Translations under genes and position numbers: made by a program | In this document: piece by piece, positions 13,065-24,380 of the stretch | How positions within the stretch are numbered: the first letter of the stretch is position 1 | How the letters are laid out: the number at the start of each line of letters is the position of its first letter | The notes under the pieces: generated by a model | What the model was told of the DNA's origin: nothing | Seen by the model: only the letters and a program-made list of their open reading frames with translations | The model's database searches: none | Assembly: GCA_022813625.1 (NCBI GenBank) | Contig: JAKLMB010000054.1 | Span: forward strand, 36,341 to 100,340 | Reading direction: 5' to 3' | Length of the DNA stretch: 64,000 nucleotides | From: Aaosphaeria pasadenensis | Lineage: Eukaryota > Ascomycota > Dothideomycetes > Pleosporales

Positions 13065-14351
13065 TTAAACATCGACGAACTCATCTTCGTCGGACTCGTC
13101 ACCCCCGTCGCCCGTCGACATGCCAGGTGTGACTCCATTTGCCGGCGAGGGTGCAGCAGAGGATTCAAGTTTGGCGCGTTTAGCATCGGGGGCTCCGTTG
13201 GTCTCGGTCGCTGCGTTTGAGACTATTACGTCTTCAAACTCATCATCTTCGTCGTCCGTCTCGTCTTGCTCCTCCTGCTTGATTCTATCCGCCTCAATCT
13301 TGGCGAAAATATCATCCAAGTCAGTTGTTGCAACGTTCTTCTCCTCAGTCTGCTCTGTCTTAAAGCTCGGCGTAAGACTTCCAGTAGCTTCGGTCTTGAT
13401 ATTTGACTCTCCATAGTCCTGATCTCTGACCGTGGATTTGGTATGCCATTCAGGAAGCAAGTTTTGCTGTTGGATCTTAGCCTGTCGCTGCGCCTCCGCA
13501 ATTCTAGCAGCCTCTGACTGTTCTGAATTGGTAGCAATTGAGACGGAAATCTTCTCCGGTCCAGTAGCAACCCCCCTGACGGCAGTGGGCCGCACGGCAG
13601 GTGCTACCACAACTTCGTGTTGGGCGGCGGGATTGAGTTCCTGGTCGCGCGGGAGTTCAATGGCGCCATCCACTGCGTCTTGGCCTTCAATTGCGGGTAT
13701 CACAACCTCATCAATCTGCTGCATAAGATTGAGGATAGGTTTGAAGATCTTATTGAACTTGGCTGGCACATCACCAGCATCGTGGCCGGCGCCGTCGTCG
13801 GCTATTTCGTCGAGCGGGTAGCTGCAATTTTTGCATATGAATCCGGTACCACCGATACGGTCCGGGATCGGATCAGGGCTGTCCATAGCCTCCAGAGCAG
13901 TCCATTGTGATTTGCACCGTTTGCAATTAAAATCCTTCTTCTCCTGTGAAGGGTTGACATTCTTCTTGATCTTTTCGTCGAGTACGTGTAAGCGATACTT
14001 TGTCGCATCGATTGCGCGGCGGTAGTCGATGTAATAGTATTCTCGGTTGGTAGCCTTCATGGCTCCTACTCGGACCTCTTGACGAGTAAAGCTGTTCATG
14101 TCAATGAAAGCCGTCGCGGCGCAAGTGTATGGTTAGACATACACTGAAACTAGGCCTCCCTCTCGCAGTCTTCCTGTGATCCGCTGGGCGCCTTTTTGAT
14201 TCTTCCCTCCATCAAGCACAGTGACCAAGTCCGATATAGTGAGGGCACCGTGGAATACCAGCGCATCGATGACTACTATGTGTTCGGTTTCGTAGAACAT
14301 GCGTACCACCGTCTTAACGAACTGTTTCGCAAGCTGTAGTGGATCTGCCAT
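13065..14351 (-). CDS. tfa1: Transcription initiation factor IIE alpha subunit
   Basis: Complement of 13065-14091 and 14143-14351, giving 411 residues. TFIIE-alpha joins the RNA polymerase II pre-initiation complex and recruits TFIIH. The N-terminal winged helix (about residues 10-105) includes KTVVRMFYETEHIVVIDAL. A four-cysteine zinc ribbon follows (C126, C129, C156, C159). The C-terminal half is acidic and disordered and ends in the conserved short acidic tail DEDEFVDV. The single 51-nt intron uses a GTATGT donor; the split codon gives VSVFTRQEV. The start is 327 bp from the divergent PUS1 gene. Confidence 0.92.
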
Positions 14352-14678
14352 GGCGGCGGCGGCAGCGACAGAGATATATCAAGATCCACTTGGAGTGTAG
14401 ACCACAGTTGACGTTACTGAATACTGCAGCGTTTGGGGAGTGATATCGTAGCAACACCAAGTGAAGGAGTAGAGGATCAAAGAAAGATGACCAGTTTCCG
14501 TGATGCCAAGCCAGAATTGCTCTTATCGATAAGTGCGCCTGCTTTGCGACTAGTTAACGCGCGCTTGAAGAATTTCCGGAGCTCCAACTTCCTACTTGCA
14601 GAGGAAATTTAAACTGCGATATCTAACACTCTTTGCCCGCCACGACATTATTCGCTCCATGCTTGCTCGTCCATCAAG
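14352..14678. promoter_or_regulatory. Shared divergent promoter of TFIIE-alpha and PUS1
   Basis: Only 327 bp separate the two start codons, so regulatory elements must be shared or interleaved. No specific operator was recognised. Confidence 0.5.
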
Positions 14679-16661
14679 ATGGATGAAGCTTCTGAGCCAT
14701 CAGCGCAACGCGCTCCAGATTCATCAAAGACTGAAACCCGTGGGGACGGAGGTCAAAATGGTGACAAGAAACGCAAGTTTGACGACCGCGACCGCAGGAG
14801 AGGCAAAGGCAAGCACCTACAGCACGGCAGCCATCCTAATAAGAAGAGAAGTATGGGACGTAAGGAAGCATCGTAAGTTTGTGCCCTCCGCAATGGCGTG
14901 CTTCTCTAACTAAGTAAGCCGTGATCAATTAGATCGCAGAGGCCGCAACGAAGCGCAACAAGCGAAGCGCAAGGAGAAGGGGGAAGACGAAGATTCCATT
15001 CTACCAGCAGCATTTCCGCAAGAGGAATTGGATGCCGAGGCGCGCAGACCAAAACGGAAAGTTGCTGTACTTCTGGGTTATTCGGGCACAGGGTACAAGG
15101 GCATGCAGATCGACAACAAACAGAAGACAATTGAGGGGGATTTGTTCAACGCATTTGTGGCGGCTGGTGCCATATCTAAAGCTAATGCCGACGATCCCAA
15201 GAAATCCTCACTGGTTCGTTGCGCTCGTACTGACAAGGGTGTTCACGCCGCAGGGAATGTGATCTCTTTGAAGTTGATAATCGAAGAGGAGGACATTGTC
15301 GAAAAGATCAACAGCCATCTCTCTGAACAGATCAGGATTTGGGGTATTCAGAGAACCACAGGTTCTTTCAGCTGCTATCAAGCATGCGACTCACGTTGGT
15401 ACGAATACCTGATCCCGACTCACTCGTTTCTCCCGCCGCATCCTTCCAGCTTCTTAGGCAAGAAATTGGAGGAGCTCGCGATTCAGAAAGAGGACCTGGA
15501 GAACTACCGTCAACGACAAGCCGAAGTCGCACATTTCTGGCCCGAGACAGAGGAAAAGTACATCAAACCGATTTTAGAGAGTCTTGATGACTCGATCCGC
15601 CCTCTCGTAGAAGAGGCCCTTTATTCCACCGAAGCCACTGATGCAGCGGAGCCAGATCCAGTGATTGATGCCGCGACCGAAGAGGGCGTGTTGAACAATG
15701 CGAACACGGACGCACCAGCGACCGATGGGGTCTCAAAAGAGGTTGATGAGACTGCACGGGAAGCATCTGCAGATGGAGTTCAAGAGACAGTTGACAAGAT
15801 CCAAGAGCAACAGCCTAATATAAAGATGGACGATTCAACAGACGGCACCATTCCGCTCCCCGACTCTGTCGTTAACAAGCCTGCGCTTGAGACTGCCATC
15901 AAAGCCTTGAAGAGGGCATATATGAGTGCCAAGAAGGCCTATCGTATCTCCCCAGAAAGACAGAAGCGTGTACAGGATGCCTTGAACATATATCTGGGAA
16001 CGCACAAGTTTCACAATTACACCGTCCAGAAGAAATTTAATGACCGATCTGCTCAGCGATACATTAAGTCGTTCAAAGTTGCGGAGAAACCCATTATCAT
16101 CAACGATACGGAATGGCTAAGCTTAAAGATCCATGGTCAGAGTTTCATGATGCATCAGATCCGCAAGATGGTTGGAATGGCCTCCCTAACCGTGCGTTGC
16201 GGCACAAATCCTGCGATCATGCATGAGTCTTTTGGGAATGTCACAGTCAGGATCCCGAAAGCTCCAGGACTGGGACTATTACTGGAAAGGCCAGTTTTTG
16301 ATTCCTACAACGAAAAGCAGGCGAAGCAAAATGGCAGGGATAACATCGACTTCAATAAGTATAATAAGGAGATTGAAGATTTCAAGGAGCGAGAGATCTA
16401 CCAGCGCATCTTCCGCGAAGAATCCGAAGGAAACCAGTATGTTAAATGTCCTTTCCGAAAGATCATGTTATGTTCTTGTATTGATGCAAATCTAGGTTCA
16501 ACACGTTTTTCACCCATCTTGACAACTACAAAGATTCAACGTTCTTATTTCTTACCTCCGGGGGCATTGAAGCGACAAAGAAGAAGCTTGAGAATAAGGC
16601 CATACAAGGCAAGTGGGAGGACGAATCGGACGATGAGAATGCTTCTGGTGGAGAAGGATAG
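14679..16661 (+). CDS. pus1: tRNA pseudouridine synthase PUS1
   Basis: Exons 14679-14872, 14940-16436 and 16496-16661 give 618 residues. Pus1 isomerises uridines in tRNAs and some other RNAs, in the nucleus and, in fungi, also mitochondria. The catalytic motif is RTDKGVHA with the nucleophilic aspartate at about D163. VAVLLGYSGTGYKGMQ marks the start of the TruA-type fold, and HKFHNYTVQKKF and MMHQIRKMVG mark the second half. Between the halves lies a long acidic low-complexity insert (about residues 300-370). The first intron was set by reading frame: donor GTAAGT at 14873 and acceptor GCAG at 14939. An upstream donor with the TTAG acceptor is possible and would change a few residues. The last exon restores FNTFFTHLDNYK and an acidic tail. 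Confidence 0.9.
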
Positions 16662-17275
16662 GTGACTAGACGCAAAGATATAGACCCATCTCCCATGTCC
16701 AGCAGAATAATCTATGCACATTTCTGCATTGACGCCATCTTCTACCCCGTACCTGACCAATCTATGAAGAATGTAACCCGTTACTGCTGTCGCCTACTCA
16801 CGCATCTGAACGAAGATGGTTGTAGCCCCACTGAATATTCTACATTCCCGATGTCATTTGGTGTTTTCCTACTCGTACGAGGTATGATTAACTGTTGTGA
16901 ATGACGTTCCGTAAATAGGAACAAGGCGGGAAGGAGTGACTTGGCCGAGATGACAAGCTTGATCAAGCTTGTTCGGTTGACGACTTAGCGCAACTCTTCA
17001 ACGGCGATTCGACGTCATATCAGCCAAACGATTGCGGATGCTACGGGAACAAAAACAAACCTTATCGACACAGAACTGACGAAACGAATAAATGCTTTGG
17101 GTCCAACCGCTTTTTCAGTTACTGCTACACCTTTTTTTCTCTCTTTCTTTCTGGCTCTAGAATTTCCTCCTACTAGAATTGGGTATTTAATGAGAAGAAG
17201 GAAAGACCGCGTTTGGACGAACGTATCTAGTAGTTGATCTCTCACCACATAGTTCGCAATCAGCGTATCAAGAAC
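16662..17275. other. Intergenic: PUS1 3' end and phosphate-carrier promoter
   Basis: A 614-bp spacer between tandem genes. A thymidine-rich tract lies around 17,120-17,160. No other gene was seen. Confidence 0.5.
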
Positions 17276-18470
17276 ATGTCCACCAAATCCGCCCCGCTCG
17301 CGCCGCAGCGCAAAATTGAGATGTTCTCAGGAACATATTTTGCCGCATGCACACTCGGTGGTATGACAGGTACGCGTCTATTCTTCTGGATTTTTTCTTG
17401 CGCAATTAATCTAACCTGTACATAGCTTGTGGGCCTACGCATACTATGGTGACTCCGCTTGATCTGGTACAATCCCTACTTACATACCCACTTCCGCTCC
17501 TCTCTATGTACTGATACAAGGGAACAGGTAAAATGTCGTCGCCAGGTTGACGACAAGATCTACAAATCCAACACACAGGCATGGAAGATGATTTACCGCA
17601 ATGAGGGGATCCGTGGAATCTTCTTTGGTTGGACGCCTACCTTCATTGGATATTCCTTTCAAGGAGCCGGGAAATACGGTTTCTACGAGGTTTTCAAGTA
17701 CCTCTATGGCGACAAATTGGCTCCTGGCGCGAACAAGACCCTTGTTTATCTTGCTGCTTCAGCCTCTGCAGAGTTCCTGGCAGACATTGCACTTTGTCCT
17801 TTGGAGGCGATCAAGGTCCGTATGCAGACTACATTACCACCATTTGCAAACACTTTACGGGAGGGATGGTCCAAGGTCGTTGCGGAAGAAGGTGTCGCGG
17901 GCTTGTACAAGGGGTTGTATCCACTATGGGGACGTCAAATTCCATATACCATGGTTAAGTTTGCGACATTCGAAAAGGCGGTGGAGCAGATCTACAAGAC
18001 CCTAGGCAAGCCAAAGGAGTCTTATAATGGCCTACAACAGACTGGAGTGTCCTTCTTGGGAGGCTACATTGCTGGTATCGGGTGCGCCATTGTGTCGCAT
18101 CCAGCTGGTAAGTCGTGTTTGAACATTATACGATACACCTTGCTAAAGCAACCAGACGTCATGGTCTCGAAATTGAACAGCGATCGCAAGGCTGGTGAGG
18201 GTGCCGGGCAAGCAATGTCCAGAATCTACAGCAAGATTGGCTTCGCAGGGCTGTGGAATGGTTTACCTGTGCGAATCTTTATGATTGGCACACTCACGGT
18301 GAGTGTGCAAATCCAAGTGTTGAATGTGCATTTACTGATTAAAAACACAGGCATTCCAATGGCTTATCTACGACTCATTCAAAGTGAACCTCGGTGTAAG
18401 TAACATGGGCTACTTCCCACATAACAGTCTCTAATGCTTTCTGTAGCTTCCCACAACAGGCGGGCATTGA
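17276..18470 (+). CDS. mir1: Mitochondrial phosphate carrier (MIR1/PIC type)
   Basis: Exons 17276-17369, 17426-17466, 17528-18107, 18156-18298, 18351-18395 and 18447-18470 give 308 residues. The protein imports phosphate with protons across the inner mitochondrial membrane for ATP synthesis. It has the three carrier repeats, with P-x-D/E-x-x-K/R-type signatures at PLDLVKCRRQ, PLEAIKVRMQ and PADVMVSKL. KGLYPLWGRQIPYTMVKF is diagnostic of phosphate carriers. The chosen last exon ends LPTTGGH, which from memory of the family is the usual fungal C-terminus. A second acceptor 13 nt downstream opens a different 21-codon tail up to 18525 (see findings). Six exons including one of 41 nt is typical for the family in filamentous fungi. 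Confidence 0.93.
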
Positions 18471-18525
18471 AATGTCGGCTATCCCGGCGAATATTCCCTT
18501 CGAAGAAAAGCGCAAGAAACCATAG

Positions 18526-19089
18526 CGCTCTGGTTCTGCATCAGGCATGTGCAACTCGATGAGAACCAGCAGCCAATCTTGCTCTCGGCAGTTACTAGGG
18601 GCGTTTAACGGACCTCATCTAGGTATCGTTTCTGGGCCAGTGTAGATCTAGATTGATTCAGTCTGGTGTTTAGGGAGCATTTGTTGAATTTTTTGTGCAT
18701 AGTTGGATGCGTTTTGTCTTTGGTTGCATTGTTACTCCTCGGTAAATATACGCTTTCTATATTAATAACCTCCTGAATAGGTCCTTTCCATGCAAGAAGG
18801 ATGCTCAGACTGGCTGAAAATCCATTTCATGGAGTGCTTTGGCCGACATTTACCCGTAGACTATCAAGGTAGTTGATTTCTACAAGGTACCCTCGTAGTT
18901 TGTATGTATCTTCCCCACACCTCCACATCGGGCATGGGCCTATATCCACCTCATCCCGCTTTCAAGCTCTCGCGAACCTTGATACGCGAGACAGAATTTG
19001 GTAAGAGTGCGGAGGTGATCCTTGACCTTCACTCTGCCTCCTGTCATGCCAAAACTTTAACCATGAGTCCCTAACACCGGCTTTGGATC
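18526..19089. other. Intergenic: phosphate-carrier 3' region and esterase promoter
   Basis: A 564-bp spacer between tandem genes. Nothing else was recognised. Confidence 0.5.
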
Positions 19090-20972
19090 ATGGCATTCGA
19101 TTCAGGTAGAGCTGCTTCCGGGCCGATAATGGATCATGGAAAGCACCGAAGTGACGACACCTACAAATACCCTTTGGGGACCGACTCAAGCAGGTCCAAT
19201 CTCCTCCTCTCCAGAACCTTCGCAATGGCTCTCCTTACCTTCTTCCTGTTATCATTGTGGGCCAATTCTGGTTCTGCAGCCCCCCGAACTGGTGTGTGGA
19301 ATGGTGACCCCCTTGCTCCCACTGTTCGCATTAGGAACGGCACAGTCGAAGGCGTCCATTCGGCACAATATGCTCAGGATTTCTTTCTTGGAATACCCTT
19401 TGCACAACCACCTGTAGGAGAACTGCGCTTCCGTCCTGCCCAGCCAATCGCTTCCGCATGGACAAGCCCTTTGAATGCAAGGCAATACTCTTCGGCTTGT
19501 ATAGGATACGGCTCAGATCAATGGCCATATCCGTCCATTTCAGAAGATTGTCTCTACTTGAATGTTGTTCGGCCATCTGGCTATGAGAATTCGACTCTGC
19601 CAGTTGCATTCTGGATCCATGGTGGTGGACTCGCGCAGGGCAGCGCTATCGATCAGCGTTACAACATGAGTTTCATTGTGGAAAGGAGTGTAGAGATAGG
19701 AAAGCCGATTATTGGTGTCAGCATAAACTACCGACTTAGTATGTTTGGCTTCGTAAATGGAGAGGAGGTTGTTAAAAGTGGAAATGCCAACTTGGGTTTC
19801 AGAGATCAGAGACTTGGACTTGCTTGGGTGCAAGAGAACATTGAAGCCTTTGGAGGTAGGTTTTACAGTCAATTTAGTCAGTTTGTTGGTATTCTAACTT
19901 CATCGCAGGTGACCCCAAGCAAGTGACCATCTTTGGAGAATCTGCGGGCGCTCTCAGTGTGGGCATGCATCTCACAGCCTACGGCGGCCGCGACGATCAC
20001 ATCTTCCGCGGCGCCATCATGCAATCCGGCAATCCAATCAACTATGGGACTTTTAACTATAATGCGAGCAATCTCCTTGTAGCCGGCGAGCACTTCAATT
20101 GCCCAGACAAAACCTCTGTCCTCCCCTGTCTTCGCTCTATCGACACAGATACTCTCTCGACGTGGATTAATAGCACCCGACGTTCCCTTCGATGGAGCCC
20201 CATTATCGATGGCGATTTCATTCAGGGTAAAACCTCTCTCCAACTCGCCTCCGGCGCCTTCGTCCATGTCCCCATAATCTCAGGCGCCAACTCCGACGAA
20301 GGTACAGCCTTCGGCCCAAAGCCCATGAACACGACCTCTCAATTCTTTTCAAATCTGACACAAGTTCCCATGCCTGTCCCTTTGACTCCGTCTCAAGCCT
20401 CTGCCGTTCTAGCTGCCTATCCATCGAACATAACGTACGGGGCAGTCCCCACAAATCAGCCTTTGTCTTACACTCCTGGCCCGGGGTACGGGGCCGAAAG
20501 TAGACGCTCAGATGCCTACTACGGTGACGTTACTATGATAGCGTCGCGCCGCAAGACGTGCCAGACGTGGACGGCCAACGGCATCCCAGCATACTGCTAC
20601 CGCTTCAATACCATCCCGCACGGCCTGCCTGCAGAAATTGGCGCAACTCATTTCCAAGAGGTAGCTTTCGTGTTCAACAACCAACTGGGCGTTGGGTATG
20701 GGTATCCAAATGTGTCCGAGAATCCCTTCAAGGGGATGCCGGAAGGGTATTTTGGTCTCGCGGAGATGATGAGCGCGGCGTGGATCGGGTTCGTGCACGA
20801 CGGTGTGCCGAGTGATGGCGGAGCTGCAGAATTCTGGTCGAGCTACGGGGAGGGCAAAAACTGGGTTTTCGATGCCAATGTCACGGGGTTGGGGTACGAG
20901 GAGAAGGACGATTGGAGGAAGGAGGGGATTGCATTAATCAACTCATGGGATGAAGATGTATATCAGCGCTAA
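19090..20972 (+). CDS. Secreted type-B carboxylesterase/lipase
   Basis: Exons 19090-19855 and 19909-20972 give 609 residues. It is an alpha/beta-hydrolase of the type-B carboxylesterase family that hydrolyses carboxylic esters; the substrate cannot be read from the sequence. The catalytic serine is in FGESAG (S267), the acid in NSDEGT (about E386) and the histidine in GATHFQEVAF (about H503). The oxyanion hole is WIHGGGL. A hydrophobic signal segment starts at an internal Met (19225): MALLTFFLLSLW. That Met may be the true start and gives a classical signal peptide cleaved near SGSAA. The upstream 45 residues would otherwise make a signal-anchor leader. Several N-x-S/T sites fit a secreted glycoprotein. 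Confidence 0.88.
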
Positions 20973-22023
20973 TATTGTGGGATGGAGAGGCGGAGCATCA
21001 TATTTGATTTAAAACCTATAGTCACGTTCATACCTGGAATCAAGCGATGCCCGAGATCTTCGTGTACTTCCAGCCCCGGAAGGGGATCAAAGCCTATCTC
21101 GTCCACGGGTTGGCAAAGTTATGCATCCATGCTAATAAATAGTCCAATGGCTTTTTTCTATCAACATTTCCTTATAGTATCATATTCAGAACTCATGGTG
21201 CGCAATGCCTGGGCCCTTTGTCCCCTTTTCTTCCTTTCCCGAAGTACGTCACTTCGGACATTAAAATCGTGAATGATTACACACAAAATAGAATCGAGAA
21301 AACCATTTCCCCCGCCATTCTGTCCTTCATCCATTAGATTCAAATAAAGACAACCTGAACGATGTGTTCGGAACGCCGCGGTCAAGGTTCAAAAGTCTCT
21401 CTACTAGACTGCGCATTTGAGTAAACACACGCCAGCGAAAGCTCAAGAGCCGGGTGTATGGATCAAGTACAGCTGGCTCCAATCGACTCTGGTCAGCTCT
21501 CTTATCGATGAAAGAGCGGCGTAACGGAGAAACGAATAATAAAATAATGGCGGCTAACGCCTAACAATGCTGAGCATGAATGCCTCCCCTCGGCGGAAGA
21601 GACCAAGTTCGCGCAGCTTGGTCAAATAGAGAGGAGTTGGTATGCGAACCAAACGAATGCTCAAGAGGCTGGCAGCAGGAAGAATGGTCCATGGCTGTAA
21701 GTACATAACGGTTGAAGATCTGTTAACAGACCGGTCTCAGGACAAGGTCCATAAACATCGACATAAGGCTCTCAAGGTATCCAGGTGAAAGATTTAAACT
21801 CCAAACAACAACAACAACAAAAGCTCGCTGTGTGTAGGGTTGAGGCGTTTTATTTTCAGAATTATTTCGACGCAAGAATACATGTCCGCCTTGTACGTTG
21901 ATACAACTTGCCGTCGAAGGGCTTGTGGGCCGAACTCGATATCGAATGAAAGCTGAGTGCTAGTGGTGCTGTTCTAAAATAATGGGTATCACAAAGGTAG
22001 GTATCATCAGCTAGTCAGAGCTC
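20973..22023. other. Intergenic between convergent esterase and CDC4-type gene
   Basis: A 1.05-kb spacer with 3' flanks of both genes and a short CAA-rich run near 21,805. No gene or RNA was recognised. Confidence 0.5.
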
Positions 22024-24380
22024 TTATGCGCAAGAATCGCTCGCGTCTGCCATCGTAACATCGTCGCTGTTCGCCAGAACATTCAAGGTGGAAGGTAGTG
22101 CGGCCGAATGCGGCCGAGAATCGTAGTCCATGGCGGAATCTGGCATACTGGCTGGAGTGTTCGATCGAAAGTCTTCCAAAACATCCTCTTCTGGAGGGGA
22201 GAATGACCACACCTTGGTGAGAGTAAGCAAACAATCCCATTGGATGATCGATTCTCGTTGCACACGGGTGACTTACCTCCATCATGGTCCTGCCCCCTCT
22301 GCTAGCCATGATCACACACTTTTCCTCTTCGAAAACGACTCTCCAGACCGCATCTGCAGGTGTACTCAAATCCCGCACTTGCGTTCCTTTCTTGGTATCC
22401 CAGACCTTGACCCTACCATCCGAGCCTCCACTGACTATGCGACTTTTATCGAATTGCAAAGACGTAACGCTATTATCGTGTGCCGCCAAACGATGTATGG
22501 GTTGGCCATCCACAAGATTCCATACTCGTACACTGCCGTCACTTCCGCCGGTTACAAGGGTATCATCGCGCATTTGTAGTTGACCAACAAGTGACGTGTG
22601 ACCTTGAAGAATGTGCAAACATCTCCTATTGGTACCGAATTAGCGGTTGGGGTGACTCAAACGGGGTTTATTGTGCTGTGAGGGCGGGGAATTGCCGATG
22701 CCACATATTGGACTCACCCTTCTGTAGGATCCCATATCCGGACGCTTGTGTCCAAGCTTCCAGTTGCGATCTTTTTCCCATCGAAGGCAATAGCATAGAT
22801 TTGACTGAAATGGCCAGTAAGTGTGCGTAAACATTTCCCTTCCGAGATGCTCCAGATTTTGGCGGTGGTGTCGTAACTACCGCTAACGACAATATCACCG
22901 TGCATCTCAAGACATCTGACGCTGGCTTGATGGCCGACGAGAACATGTTTGCAGATGCCCTTCTTCAAATCCCATATCCTTAGAGTCGTATCTCTTGATC
23001 CAGAGATTGCAGTATTGGCGTCGGACATCTTGAGACATCGGACGGTGGACGTATGGCCGCGCAATATGTGTACTGGTTGGCTGCAATAAGACTGTCAACG
23101 GCCGATTCGGAAAATGAACCCAAAGAAGGGAGAACATACCCTGTTGCAAGATTCCAGACTCGCACGTCGCGGTCACATCCACCACTGACTAGAAGGTCAC
23201 CCCATGGTACCATTGCCCAAACGCCCATGACGTGGCCTGATAAAGTCTTCTGGTGCTCCCCGTTGGTATCGAAGACATGAATCTTAGCATTGTCCAATGC
23301 CACTACAATGTACTTGTTAGTGAGATGCAGGCTGGTGACGACGCCTTGATCAGGTGTAATCTGCCGTTGTTCGCAGATGCCGCCTGAACGCCATGCAGTT
23401 TCGACCATATAGCGCTGCTTGAAATGAGATCGATAGGTTGTTGCTTTTGGTCGACGGCGGGGCGCACTCCTCTTCGCTGCACGGTCGAGACTCTGGGTGC
23501 GAAGGTTATCAGAGCCGCTGCTCGATGCTACCGATGCGCTCTCTAATTGATCCTTCAAAGACACATCCTCGGATCTCGAGGCCCGGGGGGGCTGTAGCAG
23601 CTGCGGAGCCCGAGCATCATAATCCATCTCTTCTGGTATTTCCTCTTCCTCGCTACGCTCATCCTTCGACAACGACCGATACGAGTATTTTTGACACAAC
23701 AGTTTCCAGGCACTGTCATCGTTGACCAGCTCCCGCCACTTCTTCGACACCTGGGACGCGCGGGCGAGGGTTGTAGGATCATCGACGCATTCTAATATCT
23801 GTGAAAAGTGTGTTAGCCTTAGGACCGGCTCTCAGACGCAATGCCAGTGCCGACGTACCCTGAGACAAAGCTCGGTGGGAAGCACCATGAACGGGTCCTT
23901 TTTCAGCCTCGGACTAACGAACTCGGCAACGAAGCTGAGTTCGTGACTGTCGCACAGGTTCAGTAACTCTCCCAGTAGTCGCAATCGTTCTTCCCGGTTC
24001 ATGTCACTGAATAAAGACCGTGTATCCTTGATCTGCGAGTCTTCATGTTCTCGTGCGGTGCTCCAGTCGGGAACTCTAGCGGTGGGTGTCGGGCTTGGTG
24101 CAGGAGTGGGCGGCGAGGCGGGCGCGGACTGGAGTAGGTTGTGGGGTAGAGAGGAGTTGGAAGGGCTCATGGGAGTCAGTATAGGTCTAGGTGCGCCGCG
24201 CGACAGCCTGCTCTGTCTCCTAGTTTGAGGGGCAGGTGATTTTGTGGTGGTGTAGTCGGAGCGCATGGCTGACGAGGAGGCAGAAGCAGAGGCAGAGGCG
24301 GCCATGTCTGTGTCAGAATCTAGTTGAAGACCAGGTGTAGTTTGGCCCTCGTTCTGGCCGAAGTAGTCGTCCTGTTCCAT
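22024..24380 (-). CDS. cdc4: CDC4/FBXW7-type F-box WD40 ubiquitin-ligase receptor
   Basis: Complement of 22024-22212, 22277-22625, 22718-23080, 23140-23798 and 23859-24380, giving 693 residues. It should be the substrate receptor of an SCF ubiquitin ligase that binds phosphorylated degrons, for example of cell-cycle regulators. The F-box spans the first intron (about residues 163-205: PFMVLPTELCLR joined to ILECVDDPTTLARASQVSKKW). From about residue 310 there are eight WD40 blades, as in Cdc4, each with GH and WD-type ends. The N-terminus is Ser/Pro/Ala-rich and disordered. The start at 24380 (MEQDDYFG) was chosen over an in-frame ATG at 24545, whose leader is repetitive. Met30 was considered, but the eight-blade arrangement fits CDC4 better. 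Confidence 0.87.
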
